Shown piece by piece: positions 5,465 to 12,718 of a DNA stretch of 13,733 nt. The notes under the pieces were generated by a model. It was not told the DNA's origin. It made no database searches and worked only from the letters and a program-made list of their open reading frames with translations. This DNA is from Treponema sp. UBA4326 (GTDB lineage Bacteria > Spirochaetota > Spirochaetia > Treponematales > Treponemataceae). The translations under genes were made by a program, and so were the position numbers. Numbering within the stretch: position 1 is the first letter of the stretch; the number at the start of each line of letters is the position of its first letter. The DNA is taken from contig DGTW01000119.1 in assembly GCA_002393835.1 (NCBI GenBank), positions 1 to 13,733 on the forward strand, given 5' to 3'.

Positions 5465-6805
5465 TTAAAATTTTATTCTTTCTGCATTTCTTTTGCGTTC
5501 TTCTTCAGCTTGTTGGCGTTGTTTTGCTTCCTTTTCTTTTAAATCAACTTTATATCGCTGAATTAGATTTTTTGAAAATACAGTGAGTACCAATGAATTT
5601 GGATTAAAGCTACATTTCTTTTTATTTAGATAAACCTTTTTTCCATTTTTATTCCAACAATATACTTTTGCATCAAAATTATATTGTGGAGTTGTAATGT
5701 AATAAGCAAAATCATCTTTAAGTTCATAATCTGTTCCATAATTATCAATAGCTTTTTGAATTACTGCATCTTGTATATCTGTATTCCAATGAATTTCTAT
5801 TGCATATAATTTATTTTCATAGAAATAAAACTCTATATTTCCATGTATATTTTCAAATTCTCTATTAGGTGATCTATATTTAAATAAAGCTGTTGGTAAG
5901 GCAAAATCATTCAATCGGTCATCGGCAGAAAAAATTCTTGGTATACTTCCAGAACGGCCATTTAGTTCCCAAGTACAATCATACCCCTTCGAATTCAACA
6001 GTTTATCTGCCCTTGCAATAACTTGATTTTTAGTCATTTCATCGGTAAAGCCATTCCAAAGTTCCGTAGGACTAGGTTTATATCCATGCTCTTTCAGCAA
6101 TTTAAGAATTTCGTCATTTTCCCCCGCGAGTTCAGCAAGAGTATCGCCTTTATCACCATTTATACTTATAGTAGCGCCTTTTGCCAACAATTCTTTTACA
6201 ACTTCCATGCTGTTATTTTTAATTCCATAAAACAATGCAGTATTATTGTTATTATCAACTAAATTGATATCTGCTTTATTTTTTATCAATAACTGTACAG
6301 TTTCAAGCAAATTTGATTTCGTTGCTTTTATTAATGGCGTTTCACCATTAATGTCTTTCGCATTAACATCAGAATTTGCAAGTAATAAGAGTCTCACAGT
6401 CTCTATATTATTCGGGATTTGCGATGCTATAATTAAGGGAGTTGCAAACTTTGTGTTTTTTGCCTTTACCGAAGCTCCTTTTCGTAATAGCAAATCTACT
6501 ATTTCTGTATTTTCATTTACAGAACAAGCCTTCAGTAAGGGCGTATTATAGTACTCATCAAATTGATTTACATCTAAACCATTTTCTATAAGATATGAAC
6601 AAATTCCTTCGTTTCTAGAAAGTACAGAGAAGAACAAAAGATATTTTTTTTCTTCTTGGTTGTCCTTTTTTAATATTTTCTCAATTTTTGCTATCTTTTT
6701 TTCATAAACGATCTTCTGTAATTCTTTTATTCGGCTATCTTTCAATGAAAACGACAAGACCCCATGCACCAAAATAATCACAAATAAAAGTGTTTTCTTA
6801 ATCAT
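5465..6805 (-). CDS. Secreted or periplasmic ankyrin-repeat protein
   Basis: The product is 446 residues from the ATG at 6805. An N-terminal signal sequence (MIKKTLLFVIILVHGVLSFS) lacks a lipobox Cys, so a periplasmic or secreted protein is expected. Residues about 53-243 form five or six ankyrin repeats, with recognisable units such as TPLIIAS, ETVRLLLLANSDVNAKD, GETPLIKAT and EVVKELLAKGA. Residues about 248-423 form a separate domain I cannot name, rich in aromatic residues and beta-strands. The chain ends in a charged coiled-coil-like tail (KEKEAKQRQQAEEERKR). The frame extends to 6961, but the signal peptide begins at 6805, which decides the start; the ribosome-binding site there is weak. 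Ankyrin repeats bind proteins, so a partner-binding role is likely. It probably heads an operon with the 89-residue gene and diverges from the XRE regulator. Confidence 0.82.
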   Translation of the reverse strand: MIKKTLLFVIILVHGVLSFSLKDSRIKELQKIVYEKKIAKIEKILKKDNQEEKKYLLFFSVLSRNEGICSYLIENGLDVNQFDEYYNTPLLKACSVNENTEIVDLLLRKGASVKAKNTKFATPLIIASQIPNNIETVRLLLLANSDVNAKDINGETPLIKATKSNLLETVQLLIKNKADINLVDNNNNTALFYGIKNNSMEVVKELLAKGATISINGDKGDTLAELAGENDEILKLLKEHGYKPSPTELWNGFTDEMTKNQVIARADKLLNSKGYDCTWELNGRSGSIPRIFSADDRLNDFALPTALFKYRSPNREFENIHGNIEFYFYENKLYAIEIHWNTDIQDAVIQKAIDNYGTDYELKDDFAYYITTPQYNFDAKVYCWNKNGKKVYLNKKKCSFNPNSLVLTVFSKNLIQRYKVDLKEKEAKQRQQAEEERKRNAERIKF

Positions 6806-6970
6806 GATTCTTATACCCCACAGTCTAAAAATAAGAATCCGACAATATTCAGCAAAATTCTTACTTTTCGTTAATAAGATTATATTCCAAAAAGAAGAAT
6901 TTACAACTAAATTTAATATTTTTATTTTTAGATGATAATTTTTAGAAGTAAATACATTCAAAATATCTGC

Positions 6971-7291
6971 ATGGGAATTCGAGAGACTTTCACAATGAAT
7001 TTAAAATATTACCGAAAACAATCTGGTATTACACAAGAAAAATTGGCAGAAGCCGTTGGAATGAACACTTCATACATTGGTGCTTTGGAAGCCTGCGGTC
7101 GTTTCCCATCCCCAGAGACCATCGACAAAATCGCCGACGCACTCGGAATCCGACCAGCAGTACTGTTTGACGAAACTGCCAGCCCAGAGGCAATAAAATC
7201 TTCCTTTCAAAAAGAATATGCGACTTCCCTGAAAGAAGAACTTTCACGCCGTGTTCTTGGTGTGATTGACGAAGTGTGCGAGAGGATTTAA
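6971..7291 (+). CDS. XRE-family helix-turn-helix regulator
   Basis: The product is 106 residues. The Cro/C1-type HTH spans about residues 11-65, with KYYRKQSGITQEKLAEAVGM as helices 1-2 and NTSYIGALEACGRFPSPETI as the recognition helix region. The C-terminal part (70-106) is helical and may dimerise. The start at 6971 (MGIRETFTMN) is chosen because this family commonly begins with a short IRE segment before the first helix. ATGs at 6932 and 6995 are alternatives, and none has a convincing Shine-Dalgarno. It is divergent from the ankyrin gene, with 165 bp between their chosen starts, so it may control that operon and itself. That is inference, since I see no clear operator there. Confidence 0.8.
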   Translation: MGIRETFTMNLKYYRKQSGITQEKLAEAVGMNTSYIGALEACGRFPSPETIDKIADALGIRPAVLFDETASPEAIKSSFQKEYATSLKEELSRRVLGVIDEVCERI

Positions 7292-7301
7292 CAGCTGAAT
7301 A

Positions 7302-7484
7302 CCCCCCACTAGCAGTACTAATCGGGGGGCGTTGTGGGGGTGCGGTTCAGGCATAGCCCTTACCGAGACTCGTCTACAAACTCGTCTTACGAGTTTGTTC
7401 GCCTAATGGCGACCGACTCCCTACCCCGCAGAGAGGGGTGTGGGTGAAAGCAAAGCTTGAACCCCAGGGGAGAGACATCTCCCC
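7302..7484. repeat. Hairpin-rich intergenic region upstream of proS
   Basis: The gap between the XRE gene and proS has no gene but several stems. C6/G6 arms lie at 7302-7307 and 7324-7329, starting 11 nt after the XRE stop and possibly acting as a weak terminator without a U-tract. There is a perfect 10-bp stem at 7376-7385/7389-7398 with a CTT loop, a small CGCC/GGCG stem at 7400-7411, and a perfect 7-bp GGGGAGA/TCTCCCC stem at 7467-7484. Local G+C is clearly higher than in the genes to the left. The region could be a composite dispersed repeat or a structured 3' UTR. I do not recognise a known RNA family. Confidence 0.55.
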
Positions 7485-7504
7485 TTCTGTGTTTCTTCCC
7501 TCAG

Positions 7505-7533
7505 TTGTAAAACCCCTTGCATTTCAATAAAAT
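7505..7533 (+). promoter_or_regulatory. Candidate proS promoter giving a leaderless mRNA
   Basis: TTGTAA (7505-7510), a 17-bp spacer and TAAAAT (7528-7533, 5 of 6 consensus bases) precede proS. The -10 ends exactly 7 nt before the ATG at 7541, so transcription would begin at or next to the start codon. No Shine-Dalgarno sequence is present in the intervening bases. Confidence 0.6.
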
Positions 7534-7540
7534 ATCTTCT

Positions 7541-9376
7541 ATGAAAACTTCAAAATTCTATATTTCAACTCTCCGCGAAGCTCCGGCCGAAGCCGTAATC
7601 GCGAGCCACAAACTCATGCTCAGGGCAGGAATCACCAGAAAACTTGGAAACGGTCTTTATACATATCTTCCGCTGGGCGTACGCTCTCTCTACAAACTCG
7701 AAAATATTATCCGTGAGGAATGGAACGAAACTGCCGGCGCTTTGGAATTCAAGCCAACCGTAATTGTACCGGGCGAACTCTGGAAGGAATCTGGCCGCTG
7801 GGAAACAATGGGCCCACAAATGCTCAAGGCAAAGAACCGGGGCGAGCAGGACATGGTTGTTTCTCCAACAGCCGAAGAGGCCTACACAGCCATCGTTCGT
7901 GACGGTCTCGACTCATACAAGCAGCTTCCCGTGAACCTCTATCAAATCAACACAAAATACCGTGACGAAATTCGCCCGAGATACGGCGTTATGCGAGGCC
8001 GGGAATTCATCATGGCTGACGGCTACACCATGAACGCTGACGATGAATCTTTGGACGAGTCATACAAGGCCTACGAAAAAGCTTATTTCCGCATCTTCAA
8101 ACGACTTGGCCTCAAAATCATTCCTGTAAAAGCTGATTCTGGCGCAATGGGCGGAAGCGGCTCAGAAGAATTCATGGTTGAGTCTCCAATCGGCGACGAC
8201 ACCCTTATCATCTGCCCTAACGAAAAGTGCGGTTATGCCGCCAATGTCGAAAAGGCTGAATGTGCCCTCGACGACTCAACAAACAAAAAAGGCGAAAAAG
8301 TCGCTGCAACAGACAAGGCTCTTGAAGAAGTTGAGACTCCCAATGTTTTCTCTATCGATGACATGGAAAAATTCTTTGATGAATCGCCAAAAATGTTCAT
8401 CAAGTGTCTCATTTACCGCGTAATCAATTCTTCACTCGACTACTCTGCCCTCGACTGTGCAAAAAACTGGAAAAGGGTCAAGGATCCTGCCGGCGACTAC
8501 TACCCGCTTTCTTACGCCTGTGTTTGCATCCGCTCAGACCTCGATGTAAACGAAGCAAAACTGGCCGCTACTCTCAAAGCAAGCGAAGTCGTTCTTGCAG
8601 AAGACGAAGAAATCCTCGAATACGCTCAGGCTGGCCACGGCTTTGTCGGCCCAATGACATCAAAATGCCCGCTTGTAGTGGACTTTTCTGTGGTAAAAGA
8701 CGGCCAGGCCAGAATGCACGACGCAATCACCGGTGCCGGCAAAAACGGCTACCATGTAAAGCATGTTGAGCCACTCCGGGACTTCACTCCCTACATTAAC
8801 GCAGATGTCCGCACCGTAAAAGAAGGCGACAAATGTGCCTGCTGTGGAGGCGTTTTCTACCAGAAAAAGGGCAACGAACTCGGCCACATCTTCAAGCTTG
8901 GCCACAAATACACAAAAGCAATGCATGTAACCTTCCTCGGCCAGAACGGAAAGCCTACCGAGCCTACAATGGGCTGCTATGGAATTGGCGTTGACCGCAC
9001 CCTCGCTTCAATCATCGAGGCAAACAACGACGAAAAAGGCATCATCTGGCCGATGAGCGTGGCTCCATTCCAGGTCTGTATCGTTCCAATCAAATACGAA
9101 GGCGCCATGAAAGAAGCTGCCGATAAAATCTACGACGAGCTTAAAGCCGCCGGAATCGAAGTTTTGCTTGACGACCGCGCCGAGCGCCCAGGCGTAAAAT
9201 TTGCCGACATGGAGCTTATCGGAATTCCACTCCGAATCACCATTGGTGACAAAAATCTTCCCAATGTTGAATTCAAGCCCCGTTCAGCAAGCGAAGCCGA
9301 ACTTGTTCCGGCAACGGACGCCTCTGCAAAGGCAATCAACTTTGTAAAAGCAGAACTGGCCAAACTTAACGGCTAA
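7541..9376 (+). CDS. proS: Prolyl-tRNA synthetase
   Basis: The product is 611 residues. This class II synthetase charges tRNA-Pro with proline in the cytoplasm. It is the bacterial-type enzyme with an editing insertion. Class II signatures are RDEIRPRYGVMRGREFIMAD at 141-160 (motif 2) and GIGVDRTLASIIE at 481-493 (motif 3). SPTAEE at 108-113 lies in the active-site region. The long segment between them, about 225-400, is the INS domain that hydrolyses mischarged Ala-tRNA. The anticodon-binding domain follows from about 510 (VAPFQVCIVPI, DDRAERPGVKFADMELIG). Length fits the family. ATG 7541 is preferred over a TTG at 7517, which lies inside the predicted promoter spacer and would add eight atypical residues. 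All catalytic motifs are intact. Confidence 0.97.
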   Translation: MKTSKFYISTLREAPAEAVIASHKLMLRAGITRKLGNGLYTYLPLGVRSLYKLENIIREEWNETAGALEFKPTVIVPGELWKESGRWETMGPQMLKAKNRGEQDMVVSPTAEEAYTAIVRDGLDSYKQLPVNLYQINTKYRDEIRPRYGVMRGREFIMADGYTMNADDESLDESYKAYEKAYFRIFKRLGLKIIPVKADSGAMGGSGSEEFMVESPIGDDTLIICPNEKCGYAANVEKAECALDDSTNKKGEKVAATDKALEEVETPNVFSIDDMEKFFDESPKMFIKCLIYRVINSSLDYSALDCAKNWKRVKDPAGDYYPLSYACVCIRSDLDVNEAKLAATLKASEVVLAEDEEILEYAQAGHGFVGPMTSKCPLVVDFSVVKDGQARMHDAITGAGKNGYHVKHVEPLRDFTPYINADVRTVKEGDKCACCGGVFYQKKGNELGHIFKLGHKYTKAMHVTFLGQNGKPTEPTMGCYGIGVDRTLASIIEANNDEKGIIWPMSVAPFQVCIVPIKYEGAMKEAADKIYDELKAAGIEVLLDDRAERPGVKFADMELIGIPLRITIGDKNLPNVEFKPRSASEAELVPATDASAKAINFVKAELAKLNG

Positions 9377-9382
9377 TTTCTC

Positions 9383-9406
9383 TTCAGGGGAGTCTTCTCC
9401 CCTGAA
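9383..9406 (+). other. Hairpin between proS and the downstream gene
   Basis: TTCAGGGGA (9383-9391) pairs perfectly with TCCCCTGAA (9398-9406) around a 6-nt loop, just after the proS stop. There is no U-tract (ATGCCC follows), so it is unlikely to be a strong intrinsic terminator. It may instead protect or attenuate the transcript into the next gene, 17 nt downstream. It shares a CAGGGGAG...CTCCCCT pattern with the stem at 7467-7484 upstream of proS. Confidence 0.6.
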
Positions 9407-9423
9407 ATGCCCAAAGGACAGCT

Positions 9424-10491
9424 ATGAAATCATTTTTCAAAAAAATTCTTTTTCTTTCTTTTCTTTCTTTACAAGTTTCAATTTTCTACGCCCTTCCAGC
9501 CGTAAAGCAGTCTATCCCGGATTTTTCCGGTCAATATGTTTTCTATCAGGATTACACTTTTCAGCGTGAGTCATACATAGGTGTCGTCTACTATGATGAG
9601 TCTACTTATGGCTTTAGATACTACGCACCCGCCACTGGAAAGGGAAAATCCTTTAAGCCCGAAAAAAACATTCATCTTCTTTTTTCCATCGACCCCGAAA
9701 AGGAACATCTCGAACTTACAGGCGAAAAACTTGTCACAAAAATTTCAGCTGAAGACACGGATTTGGTAAATTACATTCACGATTTTTTCTACGAAATGAC
9801 CGCCAGACGACAAAATGCCGGTGAATTTTCAGAGCCAAAAGACGAATATCAGGAATTCATGCAGTTCGGAGGCGAAGTAACGCTATTTTTCAACCCGCTC
9901 ATTCCAATTTTCAACCTGGAGCGAATTGAATCCGTCGAACATAAAACTCTCCTGCAAATCGTAACGGCCGGATGGCTCAAATCATCTCAAGACCCGAGCT
10001 TTGCAAAATTTATTGGCATCGACGAAAAATTCACTGACAAAAAACACAAATTCAAAAGAGACAAAAAATCCAAGCCTCAGGAAGTCGTATATAAAGCCGC
10101 AGAAGATTTACCAGAACTAAAAGCCAGCCTTGACTCATCCTGGACACCTGTTGCCGAAAATTTTTACACTTTGGGAAACACAGCTCTTTTTACAATGAAC
10201 GAAGTTTCCTCTCCAAACGAAAATCAATTTGATGTCTTAAAACGCCGCCTGCTTTTGGGCAATGAGTTTGTCTACCCCAACTGGAAGAGCCAAAAAATCG
10301 AGGCAAACGGCAAGGCAACGCAAATCACCCAGCTTTCCTACCACGGCGACGACGATTCATACACTTACGACTTCAAATTTCTCCGGGAAATCGACTCTAA
10401 AACCGCCGCACTCTATACTCTTGTAGTTTACGCCGGCGCTTACGAGTCAAACAAAAAATACTTCGATGAGATTGTAAAATCATTCAAATAA
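9424..10491 (+). CDS. Exported protein of unknown function
   Basis: The product is 355 residues. A signal peptide (MKSFFKKILFLSFLSLQVSI, then FYA before the likely cleavage) has no lipobox Cys, pointing to the periplasm or an outer-membrane-associated location. The mature part is rich in aromatic and charged residues, with many short predicted strands (GQYVFYQDYTF, GVVYYDESTYGFRYYAP) and a Lys-rich stretch near 205-217 (DKKHKFKRDKKSK). I recognise no family. AAAGGA at 9413-9418 lies 5 nt before the ATG, a good ribosome-binding site. It is 47 bp after proS with no strong terminator between, so it may be co-transcribed with proS. The link is probably positional rather than functional. Confidence 0.75.
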   Translation: MKSFFKKILFLSFLSLQVSIFYALPAVKQSIPDFSGQYVFYQDYTFQRESYIGVVYYDESTYGFRYYAPATGKGKSFKPEKNIHLLFSIDPEKEHLELTGEKLVTKISAEDTDLVNYIHDFFYEMTARRQNAGEFSEPKDEYQEFMQFGGEVTLFFNPLIPIFNLERIESVEHKTLLQIVTAGWLKSSQDPSFAKFIGIDEKFTDKKHKFKRDKKSKPQEVVYKAAEDLPELKASLDSSWTPVAENFYTLGNTALFTMNEVSSPNENQFDVLKRRLLLGNEFVYPNWKSQKIEANGKATQITQLSYHGDDDSYTYDFKFLREIDSKTAALYTLVVYAGAYESNKKYFDEIVKSFK

Positions 10492-10499
10492 GGCGCGAC

Positions 10500-10618
10500 A
10501 TTTTCTTGCTGCCGCCGTTCCGTGGTTCCGCTGACGCTCCATTGTCTTCGGCAACGGCTGCGCCGCCACTCCATGGCGGAGCGGGATTTTTCTATTTTAA
10601 CGGAAATTTTCCCGCTGC
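10500..10618. repeat. GC-rich convergent intergenic region with inverted repeats
   Basis: This gap separates the convergent exported-protein and GerMN genes. It contains CCGCCA/TGGCGG (10563-10579, 5-nt loop) followed on the + strand by AGCGGGATTTTT, and a wider inverted pair AGCGGGA (10580-10586) / TCCCGCT (10610-10616) flanking a T/A-rich interior. It could terminate transcription from both sides. The CCGCT...CGCTCCAT string at 10532-10546 resembles the reverse complement of part of the 1501-1647 block, suggesting a shared dispersed repeat family. Confidence 0.5.
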
Positions 10619-11611
10619 CTAGAAGCGGTTTCTTCCCAAGGGGCTTCCAATCCAAACGCCTTCCGTCAAATACTGGATATTCTTACCTTCAATCAAAAAC
10701 TGAACGCTGTTCACCGTTGGAAAACTAGTTGCTGTATAAACAATCTGCATCAATTGAATATTTGCCGCATCTGGCCCGTCAGGATTAAACTGAAAGTCCT
10801 CACTGAAATTCAATGTTGCGACACCATTTTTAACGCTAACGCCCAAAAGCTGACTTTCCGGCGGAATATAACTTTTGCAGCCTGTTTTGATTTCATTAGG
10901 CGAAGGTCCGCTCAAAAGAGCCTTCAAGGCTCCCAATAGAGGAGAATCCTTTGAGACGGTCCTTGTCACTTCCTTACGAACCACAGGCCCATCGCTATCC
11001 AAAGCAACAAAGCAAATTTTTGCCTTCATAGTGTTGGTATCGACAACTGGTGCAGGAGCAGTCACAGACTTTGTCTCAACTTTAGGCTCTTGGGCAATCT
11101 GGCTCTGTCTCTGTTCGCTATTGCTTTTTGCAGGAATACTTTCTTCTTTCTTTGTTTCTTGAACTTTTTCAACTGCAACAGTTTCTTTTTTTTCCACCGG
11201 CTTCAAGGCAACTTCTGTCTTACTTTCTTCTTTTTTGATCTGAGAAAGTTTTTTTTCAGCTTCTGCAGCCTGTTTCTCAGCAAGTTGAGTTTTTTCAGAC
11301 TTATCAGCCTTCTCTGTCACAGTCTGCTCTTTTTTGGGCTGACTTTCCTTCTTTTTTATGTTTTTTGTTAAATCGATAACCGTAGTTTTTTCACTTTCAG
11401 GACTTTTTGACTCATTCTTTTTGTCATCAAAAATGCCTTTCCCGATTTTCTTCTCGATTAGTGCTGTCGCCCCAGATTTATCAAAATTTTCCTTTATTTC
11501 TTCTTGTTTGACCAAAAAAACAATCAAAATTATCAAAAACATAAGAATCCAGATTGCAAGTCCCAACCCGGTCTTCTTTTTACTTTTCTTTCCCTTTTCC
11601 TTTTCACTCAT
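10619..11611 (-). CDS. Membrane-anchored GerMN-domain protein
   Basis: The product is 330 residues. A basic N-terminus (KKSKKKTG) leads into one transmembrane helix at about 15-34, so the protein is type II with its C-terminus in the periplasm. Residues about 65-190 are a low-complexity Lys/Glu-rich linker, long enough to reach across the periplasm or into the cell wall. Residues about 196-325 are a GerMN (germane) domain: DSPLLGALKALLSGPSPNE, GVSVKNGVATLNFS, QIVYTATSFPTVNSVQFLIE. This domain is known from GerM of spore formers and from many envelope proteins of non-sporulating bacteria, often linked with peptidoglycan remodelling. Its exact ligand is unsettled. There is no Shine-Dalgarno, and GATAAT ends 6 nt before the ATG at 11611. 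The gene diverges from the sugar kinase gene, with 81 bp between the starts. Confidence 0.85.
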   Translation of the reverse strand: MSEKEKGKKSKKKTGLGLAIWILMFLIILIVFLVKQEEIKENFDKSGATALIEKKIGKGIFDDKKNESKSPESEKTTVIDLTKNIKKKESQPKKEQTVTEKADKSEKTQLAEKQAAEAEKKLSQIKKEESKTEVALKPVEKKETVAVEKVQETKKEESIPAKSNSEQRQSQIAQEPKVETKSVTAPAPVVDTNTMKAKICFVALDSDGPVVRKEVTRTVSKDSPLLGALKALLSGPSPNEIKTGCKSYIPPESQLLGVSVKNGVATLNFSEDFQFNPDGPDAANIQLMQIVYTATSFPTVNSVQFLIEGKNIQYLTEGVWIGSPLGRNRF

Positions 11612-11617
11612 ACTTTA

Positions 11618-11623
11618 ATTATC
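11618..11623 (-). promoter_or_regulatory. Candidate -10 element of the GerMN gene, leaderless geometry
   Basis: On the minus strand GATAAT (5 of 6 consensus bases) ends 6 nt before the start codon, and no Shine-Dalgarno lies between. No good -35 is found at 17 bp. An alternative pair, TTGACT further upstream with a -10-like TTTTAT at 19 bp spacing, would give a normal leader. The leaderless reading is therefore only moderately supported. Confidence 0.35.
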
Positions 11624-11656
11624 GGTATATAAAAGCGAAAATAAAACGATTTCCCC

Positions 11657-11685
11657 TTGTTTTACAGTCAATAAAAAGTTAGAAT
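11657..11685 (+). promoter_or_regulatory. Candidate sugar kinase promoter giving a leaderless mRNA
   Basis: TTGTTT (11657-11662), a 17-bp spacer and TAGAAT (11680-11685, 5 of 6) precede the kinase. The -10 ends 7 nt before the ATG at 11693, and no Shine-Dalgarno is present. The -35 is weak (3 of 6), so the spacing is the main support. Confidence 0.5.
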
Positions 11686-11692
11686 AGATTTT

Positions 11693-12718
11693 ATGGAACA
11701 CAAAGAATTTGATTTGATTACATTTGGCGAAATAATGCTTCGCCTTTCACCTTCTGTCAACGAGTTAATCAGCAAAAGCGATTCTTTCAAAAAACACGCT
11801 GGCGGCGCAGAGCTTAATGTTGCTTCTGGTGTCTCACTTTTGGGACTCAGAACAGGCCTCATCACTCGCCTTCCCAAAAATCAGCTCGGAACATTTATCA
11901 AAAACCGAATCCGAGCTTCAAGTGTCAGCGACGACTACATCATTTTTGACGACTCACCCGAAGCCCGTGTCGGCATTTACTATTACGAAAACGGCGCCTA
12001 TCCACGAAAGCCAACCGTAGTCTACGACCGCAAAAATTCCTCAATCACAAAAATTACTTCTTCTGAAATTCCAAGCGATATTTACACAAAGACCCGCATG
12101 TTCTACACTTCGGGAATTACCCTCGCCCTCAGCGAAAACACACGCAAACTGGCCATCGAAATGATAAAAAAATTCAAGGCTGCCGGGGCAAAAATCGCCT
12201 TCGATGTAAACTACCGCGCAAATCTCTGGGACGAAGAAACAGCCCGAAACACAATCAAGCAGATTCTTCCTTTCGTTGACATTCTTTTCATCTCCGAAGA
12301 AAGCTGCCGCCGCATGTTCCAAAAAACCGGCTCGCTGGAGGACATGCACCGTGAATTCTGCCGCGACTTCCCCAACATCGAATTTATTGCCTCTTCAATG
12401 CGAGAAGTTATCAGCCCAAAAGTCCATTCTTTCACATCACTTGTCTATTCAAAAAAAGAAGACAAATTCTACACCGAAGAACCATACAAAGACATCGATG
12501 TAGTCGACAGAATCGGTAGTGGCGACGCTTATTGTGCAGGCGTTCTCTTTGGCTTGCTCAAATATGGCGATCCTCAGAAAGCCATGGAATTCGGAAATGC
12601 AACTTGCGCTACCAAAAACACAATTTTTGGTGATCTGCCCCTTTCTGACTTCAACGAAATCAGCTCAATCATCGCAGCTCATCAGGCAACAGGCAAACAA
12701 TCAGAAATGAACCGATAA
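11693..12718 (+). CDS. kdgK: PfkB-family sugar kinase, probably 2-keto-3-deoxygluconate kinase
   Basis: The product is 341 residues with the ribokinase/PfkB fold. The N-terminal FGEIMLRLSP (11-20) and HAGGAELNVASGVSLLG (35-51) form the sugar site. FDVNYRANLW (170-179) is the segment typical of KDG kinases, and DRIGSGDAYCAGVLFGLL (272-289) is the ATP/anion-hole motif with catalytic Asp278. The family normally has GAGD; GSGD is a conservative variant. KDG kinase makes 2-keto-3-deoxy-6-phosphogluconate in hexuronate/pectin breakdown and Entner-Doudoroff-type routes. No aldolase or uronate gene is visible nearby, so the exact substrate is inferred and another 2-keto sugar or fructose remains possible. 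The last 18 bp overlap the end of the convergent methyltransferase gene. Confidence 0.82.
   Translation: MEHKEFDLITFGEIMLRLSPSVNELISKSDSFKKHAGGAELNVASGVSLLGLRTGLITRLPKNQLGTFIKNRIRASSVSDDYIIFDDSPEARVGIYYYENGAYPRKPTVVYDRKNSSITKITSSEIPSDIYTKTRMFYTSGITLALSENTRKLAIEMIKKFKAAGAKIAFDVNYRANLWDEETARNTIKQILPFVDILFISEESCRRMFQKTGSLEDMHREFCRDFPNIEFIASSMREVISPKVHSFTSLVYSKKEDKFYTEEPYKDIDVVDRIGSGDAYCAGVLFGLLKYGDPQKAMEFGNATCATKNTIFGDLPLSDFNEISSIIAAHQATGKQSEMNR

Noticed and set aside
6806..6961. 52-residue N-terminal extension of the ankyrin protein
   Set aside because: A clear signal peptide starts at the internal ATG. The extension would bury it and occupies the divergent promoter region.
7324..7345. G-quadruplex in the G-rich stretch before proS
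   Set aside because: Only two long G runs lie close together, and the first pairs better with the C run at 7302-7307.
7292..7540. Known structured RNA (RNase P, tmRNA, 6S, T-box upstream of proS)
   Set aside because: I could not find conserved core motifs of these RNAs, and the predicted promoter at the proS start leaves no transcribed T-box leader.
8404..8769. Arg/Cys-rich open frame overlapping proS
   Set aside because: It is an alternative frame of proS, which has intact class II synthetase motifs throughout.
11090..11371. Hydrophobic Phe/Leu-rich open frame on the + strand
   Set aside because: It is the antisense of the Lys/Glu-rich linker of the GerMN gene, which automatically yields Phe/Leu codons.
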